Shown: positions 1 through 6,103 of the stretch, one piece after another
Layout: every line of letters starts with the position of its first letter
Numbering within the stretch: position 1 is the first letter of the stretch
Assembly (NCBI GenBank): GCA_021791455.1
Contig: JAJYWM010000147.1
Coordinates: forward strand, 1-8,023
Direction of reading: 5' to 3'
Source of the DNA: a bacterium
GTDB taxonomy: Bacteria > Chloroflexota > Dormibacteria > UBA8260 > Bog-877
DNA length: 8,023 nucleotides
Translations under genes and position numbers: made by a program
The notes under the pieces: generated by a model
Databases searched by the model: none
Told to the model about the DNA's origin: nothing
Seen by the model: only the letters and a program-made list of their open reading frames with translations

Positions 1-40
1 GACGGGGACGGTCGAGCTCCTCTAACCTGATCCTGCTCGG

Positions 41-112
41 TGGGGCGTCGCCAAGTGGTAAGGCAGGGGACTTTGGATCCCCCATTCGAAGGTTCGAATC
101 CTTCCGCCCCAG
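41..112 (+). tRNA. tRNA-Gln (anticodon TTG)
   Basis: A full cloverleaf can be folded by eye. The acceptor stem is TGGGGCG (41-47) with CGCCCCA (105-111), with discriminator G112. The D-arm is 50-52 with 62-64 around AAGTGGTAA. The anticodon stem is GGGGA (66-70) with TCCCC (78-82), and the loop CTTTGGA holds anticodon TTG at 73-75. The T-arm is GAAGG (88-92), loop TTCGAAT, CCTTC (100-104). TTG reads CAA, so the tRNA charges glutamine, and the 5' half resembles the usual bacterial tRNA-Gln. The terminal CCA is not encoded (CCC follows G112), as is common in actinobacteria. Its 3' end is a typical integration target, and the conjugation-type genes downstream make it a candidate attL site. Confidence 0.97.
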
Positions 113-160
113 CCCGCTGGATCTCGGCAAGAGGGTCACTCCGCCGATACTTGGAGCAGT

Positions 161-183
161 TGACATCTTCGCTGACATCTTCG
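161..183. repeat. Direct repeat TGACATCTTCG x2, 12-nt period
   Basis: TGACATCTTCG occurs at 161-171 and again at 173-183, separated by one base. The 12-nt period is close to one helical turn, so two identical protein sites would face the same side of the DNA. Its location about 50 bases past the tRNA 3' end fits an integrase or excisionase arm site. A chance repeat or a coding remnant cannot be excluded. Confidence 0.55.
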
Positions 184-346
184 GGCACTCCGTCAGATAG
201 GAACCGGGTGGGCACGGGCGGGACTGGACCGCCGACCCTGGATTTCCCAGATGCGCCCGGGGGTACCGCCGACGTTCGCCAGCATCCGCCTGAAACTCAC
301 GAGTGGCCGTCATCGACTGCCTCTGACTGGGCCCGCTCGCCGACGT

Positions 347-366
347 TGTGGTCAAAACTGTGGTCA
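347..366. repeat. Direct repeat TGTGGTCA x2, 12-nt period
   Basis: TGTGGTCA occurs at 347-354 and 359-366, separated by AAAC. The period is 12 nt, the same as the unrelated pair at 161-183. Function is unknown. It is listed because two different 12-nt-period pairs fall in the same gene-free stretch beside a tRNA. Confidence 0.5.
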
Positions 367-586
367 GGGCCCCGCTCCGCGTCCGGATGGTCCTCCACCG
401 GCCAACGACAGTTAGGGCTGAACCGCAGGAGTGCGTCAAAGTCGCCTCCGCGAGTTCGGCGCCTTGTGGCTGAACCTGGCGGCTTGAGGCTGTCGAATGC
501 ACGGGTGGACTCGGCCGGCGACTGGTGCGCGCCATTTTCCGGACTTTGCCATGGATGCGCGAGAGCGGCGCAGGGGCGCCGTGTCG

Positions 587-628
587 TTGACTATCCTCGA
601 TAGGTAGAGATACACTATATCGACTATC
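587..628 (+). promoter_or_regulatory. Promoter and probable PadR operator array
   Basis: A sigma-70-like promoter reads TTGACT (587-592), an 18-nt spacer, then TACACT (611-616), putting the transcript start near 623, about 30 bases before the PadR start. The spacer holds the dyad CTATC-CTC-GATAG (591-603). A second CTATC lies at 624-628, and GATA-N5-TATC (609-621) sits over the -10. This AT-rich stretch of repeated half-sites contrasts with its GC-rich surroundings. PadR repressors commonly bind dyads in their own promoters, so autorepression with derepression by an exporter substrate is the likely logic. The sites are seen; the binding is inferred. Confidence 0.6.
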
Positions 629-655
629 AGACTAAACTCAGACGATAAGGCGACC

Positions 656-1009
656 TTGACTGACACCCGGAAGGCGGGGCGACCCAACACGGTGAGCTTG
701 CCGGTCAGTGGGCTGGGCAATTTCACCGAGCAGGCCCTCTTGGTCTTGGCCAGCCTTGCCGCTGGACCCAAGCACGGTTACGCGATCGCGAGAGACGTGA
801 GAGCTCTGACTGGCGTCATCCTTAGGCCCGGCACTCTCTACGTAGTCATCGCCCGGTTGGAGAGACAGGGGTGGGTACGCAGGCTCCCGGCGGACGGAAG
901 ACGGCAACCATATGCACTCACCAAGGCTGGAGCGGAGGCGCTACAGGCTGAGTCCTCCCAGCTTCAGACCTTTGCGGAGACATTAGCGCGGAGGGCCGCT
1001 CTGGCATGA
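656..1009 (+). CDS. PadR-family transcriptional regulator
   Basis: This is a 117-aa protein with a complete PadR winged-helix domain. The motif HGYAIARDVRALTG (residues 40-53) forms the first helices. PGTLYVVIARLERQGWV (58-74) is the recognition helix and start of the wing. RRQPYALTKAGAEAL (82 onward) is the wing and last helix. The C-terminus (about 95-117) is short, so this is the small PadR subfamily (about 110 aa), which dimerises through one C-terminal helix. The TTG start is chosen because AAGG lies 5 nt upstream and no better start precedes the domain. Its stop overlaps the next ATG (ATGA), so it is translationally coupled to the ABC ATPase. Small PadR repressors next to ABC exporters usually repress them until a toxic substrate binds. 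The ligand here is unknown. Confidence 0.9.
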   Translation: MTDTRKAGRPNTVSLPVSGLGNFTEQALLVLASLAAGPKHGYAIARDVRALTGVILRPGTLYVVIARLERQGWVRRLPADGRRQPYALTKAGAEALQAESSQLQTFAETLARRAALA

Positions 1010-1896
1010 ACCGACATTGGGCGGCCATCTTCCCGAAGCACTGGCGTGAGCAGTACGAGGAGGACATGGCAGTCAACCTGGCCCATACCCGCCTCGGACC
1101 GCGGGCGGTCCTTGACGTGGCGAGAGGTGCCATCGTCGCTTGGTCGCACCCAAGGGCCGAGCCATCTCACATGGATGGGCCCGGGGGCGAACTTGCCCCT
1201 ATCGACCGGTCGGTCCAGGATGGCCAACCGGCTGTTCGCCTGCTCGGCAGCAGCCGCTACTATCGCACAGCGAGCGGTGATGTAGGGGCGGTGGTCGACG
1301 CAACAATGGCCATCCGTCGCGGCGAGTCGGTCGCTTTGATGGGACCGTCGGGTTCAGGCAAGACCACGTTGCTGAACCTGATCGCGGGTCTGGACAGAGC
1401 CTCGGCAGGCACAGTTCGGGTCTTGGGCCGGTCGCTGGGCGAACTCTCCGAAGCTGAGCTCACGGCGTTCCGCGCTGACAACCTGGGGCTGATCTTTCAG
1501 CAACCACACCTCCTTGCCGGACTTTCCGCATTGGACAACGTCATCGTCGCCCGACTTCCCTGGGAACCGCGGTCGGTGCTGGAACCCCGAGCCCGCGACC
1601 TGCTCGAGGGTCTAGGCCTGGGCGGTCGGCTGAACTTTCCGCCGGGGCGTCTCTCAGGCGGCGAGGTGCAACGAGTCGGCATAGCCAGGGCTCTCCTCGT
1701 CAACCCGTCACTCCTGGTGGCCGATGAGCCCACCGGCAGCCTCGACGCCACCGCCACCCAAGAGGTCCTCGAGATTCTCCGACGGCTGAAGGAGAACCTG
1801 GGATTGACGCTGGTGGTGGCTACCCATGATCAAGAGGTAGCCGAGGCCATGGACCGGGTCGTCCGCATCGCTGGTGGCAGGCTGCTAGCGGCCTAA
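1006..1896 (+). CDS. ABC transporter ATPase, MacB/LolD class, with N-terminal extension
   Basis: This is a 296-aa nucleotide-binding subunit that should power the permease encoded next. All catalytic motifs are present: Walker A GPSGSGKTT (113-121), Q-loop Q165, signature LSGGEVQR (216-223), Walker B LLVADEPTGSLD (236-247, catalytic E241) and H-loop H274. ADEPTGSLD and the pairing with an FtsX-type permease mark the MacB/LolD/FtsE class, which drives transmembrane conformational work or efflux. The usual domain begins near residue 76. The first 50 or so residues instead carry FPKHWREQYEEDM and a segment like PRAVLDVARGAIVAW, resembling the start of small membrane proteins often encoded after padR genes in actinobacteria (family recalled, not searched). 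GGAGGG at 990-995 supports the ATG at 1006. An internal ATG at 1171 would give a standard-length ATPase of about 241 aa. Confidence 0.93.
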   Translation: MNRHWAAIFPKHWREQYEEDMAVNLAHTRLGPRAVLDVARGAIVAWSHPRAEPSHMDGPGGELAPIDRSVQDGQPAVRLLGSSRYYRTASGDVGAVVDATMAIRRGESVALMGPSGSGKTTLLNLIAGLDRASAGTVRVLGRSLGELSEAELTAFRADNLGLIFQQPHLLAGLSALDNVIVARLPWEPRSVLEPRARDLLEGLGLGGRLNFPPGRLSGGEVQRVGIARALLVNPSLLVADEPTGSLDATATQEVLEILRRLKENLGLTLVVATHDQEVAEAMDRVVRIAGGRLLAA

Positions 1897-1939
1897 TGAG
1901 CTCCACGGTTGCGGTAGGGACGCCGACAGGGACCAGGCG

Positions 1940-4582
1940 ATGTGGCGGTTAGCCTCCCACGAACTGCGAGGCCACTGGCGGCTTACCGTCCTTGTTTCCT
2001 TCGGCTTGATCTTGGCCTCCTTGGCCTATGTCGCCCTCTTGGGCACCGCGTCGGGAACCACGGCGGTGCTCACCGGAGATATCGGTAAGGCTTGGAACAC
2101 GCCCTATGACCTCTTGGTGAGGCCCGCTGGGGATGTCACCAAACTCGAGCGGACCCAAGGATTGGTGAGCCCTAACTTCATCAGCAGCATCAACGGGGGG
2201 ATCACCGAAGCGCAGTGGCACGCGATCGAGCATGTCCCCGGCGTCTCGGTCGCTGCCCCCATCGCGATCGTCGGGTACACCACCTTGCAATACACCTTCT
2301 CTGTGCCCAAGCTGCCAGCCATTGTGGGATCAGCGCCGCTGACGGTCCTTCGTCTCGAGGGGGAAGCGACTGCCGAAGGTGGGCGAGCACACTATCCTCT
2401 TACGCCGCAGTACTTCATCATCGCCCCGCACGGGGTACTGACGTGTGGGGGTGGTCTAACCTGTCAACTTTCCTATGATGGCAAGTCGATCCAATGCGGT
2501 GGTAGTGCCGTGGTGGGTTGTGAAGCTGGCACTGTGATCTGCCACACCTGTTTCGGGCTCCCAGCGACGTTCACTCCGTCGTCGTATCTGGTGATCCCGA
2601 TTCCCGTGCTGGTAGCCGGAATCGATCCCCGTGCGGAGGTCCAGCTCTCTGGCCTGCGGCATTCGATGAGCTCGGGCAAGTACCTGCCCAACAACGAAGC
2701 TACGATCCTTGCGACTTCCAGCAACGGAGTACCCACGCCGACCGCACGGATTCCAGTGATCGCCAGTACCAAGTCGTACATCTCTGAAAGCCTCGCGCTG
2801 GCTGCGTCTGTGGCCGAATCCCCTGGCGCAGTGATGGCCGGGACGAGCCCCAGCTCTTTGCAGTCATGGTCGAAGGTCTACCAAACTTCGACCTCTGTAC
2901 AAGCCCTCTATTCGACGCTGACGTCCAAGACCCTGGCGTCTAAGCGTAAACTGCTGGTGACCGACCTACCAAACGTCGTCGTGCCGGGGTCAGTCCAGTA
3001 CACGACAGCGGGATCGGATCGATTCGTCCCACAAGTGGTTCCCACTGACCCGAGCGTGTTGGACAATCCGAACTGCCTTGGCTGCAGTCAACAAGACATT
3101 CCGCCAGACGCTCGCGACACCTGGTTTCGCCACCTTCAGGTGTCGTCGAGGATCGCTAGCGATAGTGTCTTTGCGTTCTTTATACAGGGAACTTTCAATC
3201 CTAGCCTTATCCCCGGGTTCAACCGGTTCGCAGGAGGCGACCTCAGCGCCTTCGTGCCACCGGAGGCCAAACTGTCCGATGGTAAGGACCTCCTGCCGAC
3301 GCGCAACCCCGCTGGGATCATCACGAGCCCTCCGCTCATGCTTACGACGCTGGCTGGTGCTCAGTACTTCGCCGACGCTTTCACCCGGGGACAGGGCAGC
3401 GCCTTCATAAGCGCCATCCAGGTCAAGGTCTCGGGCACCTCTATGCCATCGGATGCCTCGCAGGCCCGCTTGGAGAAGGTGGCCGCCGCGATCAGCGAGC
3501 GCACCGGCTTGGACGTGAGCCTGGTCAAGGGCTCATCGGCTCTCCCAGTGACCATCAGCGTACCCAAAGGTAAGTTCGGCGAGCCGCCGATGACGGTCAC
3601 CGAGTATTGGGGAAAAGAGGGTGCTGCCATCACCTTCCTCCGGGGGCTGAAGGTCGAGTCACTGGTCATGTTCCTGCTGACTCTGGGAGTAGTGCTGGCG
3701 CTGCTCGGGGTGGTCGGCCAGCTGGGTGTGCGGCGACGAAGCCAGGAGTTCGGGATGCTCCGGGCGATTGGCTGGCCGCTGTGGCAAGTGGTTCGTCTGG
3801 TGCTGACGGAGATGGCGTTGCTCGGGGCGGGGATCGGGCTGGTGGCGGCGGTTGTCGCAGTGGGTTTGAGCCGCATCCTCGACCCCGCCATCCCGATCGG
3901 ACCTCTCCTGCTGGTGATCCCGCTCGTGCTCACGATGGCGGTGGCTGCCCCGCTGCCGGCTCTTCTGGGCTCGTCGAAGTCCTCGGCGTCGTCAGCGCTC
4001 CGGGCGAGAAGCGCGCTGGGCCGAGTTCGCGTCGGTTCGGTGCGGTCCCTGGCGTTGCGCGAGCTTCTGGGCCCCTGGCGGGTGGAGTCCATGTTCTGCT
4101 CGGTCTCAAGCGCGATAGGGTCGGGCCTAGTGGGAGGGGTGGTCCTGGTGGTTGGCGGGTTCGCGGGTCAGTTGGGGCCGACCACACTCGGCCATTACCT
4201 GGGGGCCCAGGTCGGACCGCTGGATGTGGTGCTGGTCTCGATCGCGGCGGTCGCGGGAGCGGCAGCGGCGGCGACTCTGCTGACTCTCGCCTATCTGGAG
4301 CGTCAGGTGGAGTTCTCAACGCTGCGGGCGATCGGGTGGCCGAGAGGCTCGGTCGCAGCAGTGATCGCCATTCAGGCGCTCGTGCTGGGACTGGGCGGAG
4401 GGTTGGCTGCCGCGGGGGCGGTCGCGGTTGGTGGCGTCGCGATTGGCGCGCCCTTGGCGGTTACCGTCGTCGCGCCAATGCTGAGCGTTCTGGTCGCTCT
4501 GGTGACCACGGCGGTGGCCATGACGGGAACTCTGTCCCTGGCATATCGGCTCGGACCTGCAGATGCACTGCGCGCAGCGTAG
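1940..4582 (+). CDS. FtsX/MacB-type ABC transporter permease, 880 aa
   Basis: This is the membrane subunit partnering the upstream ATPase. It has an N-terminal membrane helix (about 14-36), then a very large extracytoplasmic region (about 37-573) followed by FtsX-domain helices (from about 575). A cytoplasmic coupling motif EFGMLRAIGWP lies after RRRSQ at 598-602. A second FtsX domain in the last quarter repeats this as EFSTLRAIGWP (791-801), so the protein is a tandem duplication, as in other long actinobacterial FtsX permeases. NTPYDLLVRP soon after helix 1 is typical of this group. The ectodomain has six cysteines at 169, 175, 186, 194, 201 and 204, plus C379 and C382, which could form disulfides outside the cell. 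AGGGA at 1928-1932 supports the start, 43 bases after the ATPase gene. Substrate is unknown; export of a peptide, lipid or drug, or cell-envelope remodelling, are the usual roles. Confidence 0.92.
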   Translation: MWRLASHELRGHWRLTVLVSFGLILASLAYVALLGTASGTTAVLTGDIGKAWNTPYDLLVRPAGDVTKLERTQGLVSPNFISSINGGITEAQWHAIEHVPGVSVAAPIAIVGYTTLQYTFSVPKLPAIVGSAPLTVLRLEGEATAEGGRAHYPLTPQYFIIAPHGVLTCGGGLTCQLSYDGKSIQCGGSAVVGCEAGTVICHTCFGLPATFTPSSYLVIPIPVLVAGIDPRAEVQLSGLRHSMSSGKYLPNNEATILATSSNGVPTPTARIPVIASTKSYISESLALAASVAESPGAVMAGTSPSSLQSWSKVYQTSTSVQALYSTLTSKTLASKRKLLVTDLPNVVVPGSVQYTTAGSDRFVPQVVPTDPSVLDNPNCLGCSQQDIPPDARDTWFRHLQVSSRIASDSVFAFFIQGTFNPSLIPGFNRFAGGDLSAFVPPEAKLSDGKDLLPTRNPAGIITSPPLMLTTLAGAQYFADAFTRGQGSAFISAIQVKVSGTSMPSDASQARLEKVAAAISERTGLDVSLVKGSSALPVTISVPKGKFGEPPMTVTEYWGKEGAAITFLRGLKVESLVMFLLTLGVVLALLGVVGQLGVRRRSQEFGMLRAIGWPLWQVVRLVLTEMALLGAGIGLVAAVVAVGLSRILDPAIPIGPLLLVIPLVLTMAVAAPLPALLGSSKSSASSALRARSALGRVRVGSVRSLALRELLGPWRVESMFCSVSSAIGSGLVGGVVLVVGGFAGQLGPTTLGHYLGAQVGPLDVVLVSIAAVAGAAAAATLLTLAYLERQVEFSTLRAIGWPRGSVAAVIAIQALVLGLGGGLAAAGAVAVGGVAIGAPLAVTVVAPMLSVLVALVTTAVAMTGTLSLAYRLGPADALRAA

Positions 4583-4923
4583 GCGTCTTCCCCGTGTGAC
4601 GTGTATCGGCTCTGGGGATTGCCTGTTCGGCCAGCTGCTGTCCGGGCGGACCCTGCGCGCTCCCGTGGGCGGCCGTGGCGGCCCAGTACCGAGGACCAAG
4701 GGGCCTACCGATCTCGTTCCGTGCGAGCCAGCTAATTCGGCCCGTGTACGGCAGCTCTAGGTGCGGAACGTCGGTGGGAAGTCCTGAATACGCACTGGTC
4801 GTCAGGCAGCGTCAACCTCACCGATCCGGTCGCCATCTGGCGCTGCGCTCGGTTGTCAGTTACCCCCACTGTCTCCGTCGGGATTCCGCACTGATCCTGC
4901 AGTGCTTCCGCACGGTGGCAATT
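4583..4923. other. Gap between ABC operon and GntR gene, no supported gene
   Basis: Short frames exist on both strands but none has a ribosome binding site or recognisable domain. A 6-bp inverted repeat GCAGCG (4806-4811) with CGCTGC (4841-4846) has a 29-nt loop and is weak. I see no convincing Rho-independent terminator after the permease and no copy of the tRNA-Gln 3' end. This could be the seam between the exporter operon and the transfer module. Confidence 0.55.
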
Positions 4924-4962
4924 CTGGTCCGCACCAGGTAGACTGTAGCGGTGGTGAGACCA
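4924..4962 (+). promoter_or_regulatory. gntR promoter with two flanking TGGT/ACCA dyads
   Basis: The -10-like TAGACT (4939-4944) lies only 6 nt before the GTG start, which implies a leaderless mRNA beginning at or near the start codon. No strong -35 is visible (TGGCAA at 4916-4921 is at the right spacing but a poor match). CTGGT-CCGC-ACCAG (4924-4937) lies just upstream of the -10, and TGGT-GAG-ACCA (4952-4962) overlaps the start codons. The word GGTAG-ACTG-TAGC (4937-4949) resembles GGTAG-TGC-TAGC in the next promoter (5861-5872). These look like operators for autoregulation by the GntR protein (inference). Confidence 0.5.
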
Positions 4963-5736
4963 ACCCTGGACCGTGAGAGCCCGGTGCCGCTGTACCAGCA
5001 GCTGGCCGACGTCCTGCGCCGGGACATCGAGGAGGGGAGGCTGCCCGCGGGGGTGGCGTTCCCGTCCGAGCGCAAACTGATGGCCCGCTACCAGGTGACC
5101 AGGACGACGGTTAGGAGCGCCATCGGGGTCCTGAAGCAGGAGGGGTTGGTGGTGGCCGAGCATGGAGCAGGCAGCTTCGTGCGGGATCCCAAGGCGGACC
5201 GGCAGCGGGTGGACGCGACCAAGGTGGGGATGATGCGCCCCGCTGCGCCCAGGCAGGAGCCCGAGGCAGGCGCCCCCGCTCGGTCCTTCCGGCTCTCGGC
5301 GATCCTGGAGAGCGCGGAGCGGCGGATGAAGACGACTCCTTGGATTTCGGCGCTGCTCCAGGTTGAGGATGGAACTGAGGTGCTCGTGCAGGAGGCGACA
5401 GGACTCGACTCCCAGGGAACTCCATCTCTGTGCCGAGCGTGGCTCCATCCCAGGGTGGAGAAGGAGATGGGGCTGACCCAGGAGGACCTGGACGGCTACT
5501 GGCTCCCGGATGTGCTAGCCATCAAGGGGGTGCCGGCCGCGGAGGGGGAGGACGTGGTGGAGGCCTCCATGCCGACACCGAACATCAAGCAGGTGCTCGC
5601 CATCCCGGACGGAGTGCCGGTGCTGCAGCTGTACCGGGTGATGAAGCAGGACGATCTGGTGGTGGCGGTGATCGAGACGCACCTGCCGGCGGACCTGACC
5701 ACGCTGGTGTTCCCCCGGATCCCGCTCCACTTCTAG
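4951..5736 (+). CDS. GntR-family regulator, HutC/UTRA subfamily, KorSA-like
   Basis: This is a 261-aa DNA-binding regulator. The N-terminal GntR winged helix spans about residues 11-78, with VPLYQQLADVLRRDI leading in, PSERKLMARYQVTRTTVRSAI as the helix-turn-helix and GAGSFV closing the wing. A linker rich in Pro, Ala and Arg (about 80-105) joins a UTRA ligand-binding domain (about 110-255), which ends with the typical VPVLQLYRVMKQD...VAVIETHLPAD pattern. It starts with tandem GTG codons (4951 and 4954) and no Shine-Dalgarno sequence, consistent with a leaderless transcript. HutC-type GntR repressors named KorSA, KorA or TraR control transfer genes in Streptomyces plasmids and AICEs. The SSB and FtsK-type genes just downstream suggest the same role. 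A chromosomal metabolic GntR regulator is the alternative. Confidence 0.88.
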   Translation: MVRPTLDRESPVPLYQQLADVLRRDIEEGRLPAGVAFPSERKLMARYQVTRTTVRSAIGVLKQEGLVVAEHGAGSFVRDPKADRQRVDATKVGMMRPAAPRQEPEAGAPARSFRLSAILESAERRMKTTPWISALLQVEDGTEVLVQEATGLDSQGTPSLCRAWLHPRVEKEMGLTQEDLDGYWLPDVLAIKGVPAAEGEDVVEASMPTPNIKQVLAIPDGVPVLQLYRVMKQDDLVVAVIETHLPADLTTLVFPRIPLHF

Positions 5737-5751
5737 TCCGCAGCCTCAACT

Positions 5752-5770
5752 GGGGCGGCGACCGAGCCCC
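5752..5770 (+). terminator. Weak hairpin after gntR
   Basis: GGGGC (5752-5756) can pair with GCCCC (5766-5770) 15 bases after the gntR stop. There is no T-tract, so it is at best an inefficient or non-canonical terminator separating gntR from the next promoter. The rest of the 5737-5846 interval holds nothing else I can support. Confidence 0.2.
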
Positions 5771-5846
5771 CTGAGCTCCGGCTTCCGTAGCTGTAAGGGC
5801 CAGCTCCCCTCCCTGGTCTCCTCGAGCCGCGATTTCGCACATCCCC

Positions 5847-5886
5847 TTGACAAGCCGAGTGGTAGTGCTAGCATGGACCGTACCAC
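5847..5886 (+). promoter_or_regulatory. Transfer-operon promoter with overlapping operator dyad
   Basis: A perfect -35 TTGACA (5847-5852), a 16-nt spacer and TAGCAT (5869-5874) form the best promoter in the window. Transcription should begin near 5881, about 43 bases before the first ATG. GTGGTA (5859-5864) and TACCAC (5881-5886) make a perfect 6-bp inverted repeat with a 16-nt centre that covers the -10. Inside it is the 8-bp palindrome TGCTAGCA (5866-5873). A repressor bound here would block the start site. The upstream GntR protein is the obvious candidate (inference). Confidence 0.72.
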
Positions 5887-5923
5887 ATGGCACGTTGCAG
5901 TGCCAGGACACAGGAGGTGCGGC

Positions 5924-6103
5924 ATGGCTGACCACAGCCGACTACACGAAGGCGGAAGAGAGGGGAGGGACCGGGTCAGGCGGCACGGCGGGGATTGCCA
6001 TCTCTCCGTCTGGGCGGTGCTCCCCGAGCTGCTGGAGGAGGAGCGGGAGCGCCGGCTGAACCAGAAGCTCGAGCAGGTTGCCGAGCTGGAGGATGAGCGA
6101 TGA
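5924..6103 (+). CDS. Small charged protein of unknown function (59 aa)
   Basis: I do not recognise a family. The start ATG is set by a strong AGGAGGTG at 5912-5919; an in-frame ATG at 5873 lies inside the promoter and is rejected. The N-terminal half (1-26) is rich in Arg, Gly and His, including REGRDRVRRHGGD. The C-terminal half (31-59) is a Glu/Arg/Leu-rich amphipathic helix (LPELLEEERERRL, then L49, V52, L55) that could form a short coiled coil. Its stop overlaps the SSB start (ATGA). Being first in the operon behind a strong ribosome binding site suggests it is well expressed. It could be a small regulator or a partner of SSB or the translocase, but nothing shows this directly. Confidence 0.68.
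   Translation: MADHSRLHEGGREGRDRVRRHGGDCHLSVWAVLPELLEEERERRLNQKLEQVAELEDER

Larger units (their letters stand above)
113..586. other. Gap between tRNA-Gln and the PadR promoter, no supported gene
   Basis: No reading frame here has a ribosome binding site, a recognisable domain or coherent protein composition. The long forward frame across it begins in the tRNA gene itself and reads as low-complexity Ser/Thr/Pro/Arg sequence. Two pairs of short direct repeats (161-183 and 347-366) are the only structure I see. The position just downstream of a tRNA 3' end would suit an attachment-site region or a decayed gene, but no gene remnant is recognisable. Confidence 0.6.

Noticed and set aside
40..603. 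Open forward frame of 187 codons
   Set aside because: It starts inside the tRNA gene, has no ribosome binding site and encodes low-complexity sequence without domains.
3361..4092. Reverse-strand frame of 243 codons
   Set aside because: It is antisense to the permease membrane domain, is Ser/Thr/Arg-rich and has no recognisable motif.
3607..4599. Long forward frame of 330 codons inside the permease gene
   Set aside because: It is out of frame with a clear FtsX domain and encodes Gly/Arg-rich sequence typical of a GC-rich shadow frame.
4732..5448. Reverse-strand frame of 238 codons opposite gntR
   Set aside because: The forward strand holds a full GntR-UTRA protein. The reverse product is His/Arg/Pro-rich without domains.
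5873..5923. Upstream in-frame ATG for the 59-aa protein
   Set aside because: It lies within the -10 region, before the likely transcript start, while AGGAGGTG correctly precedes the ATG at 5924.
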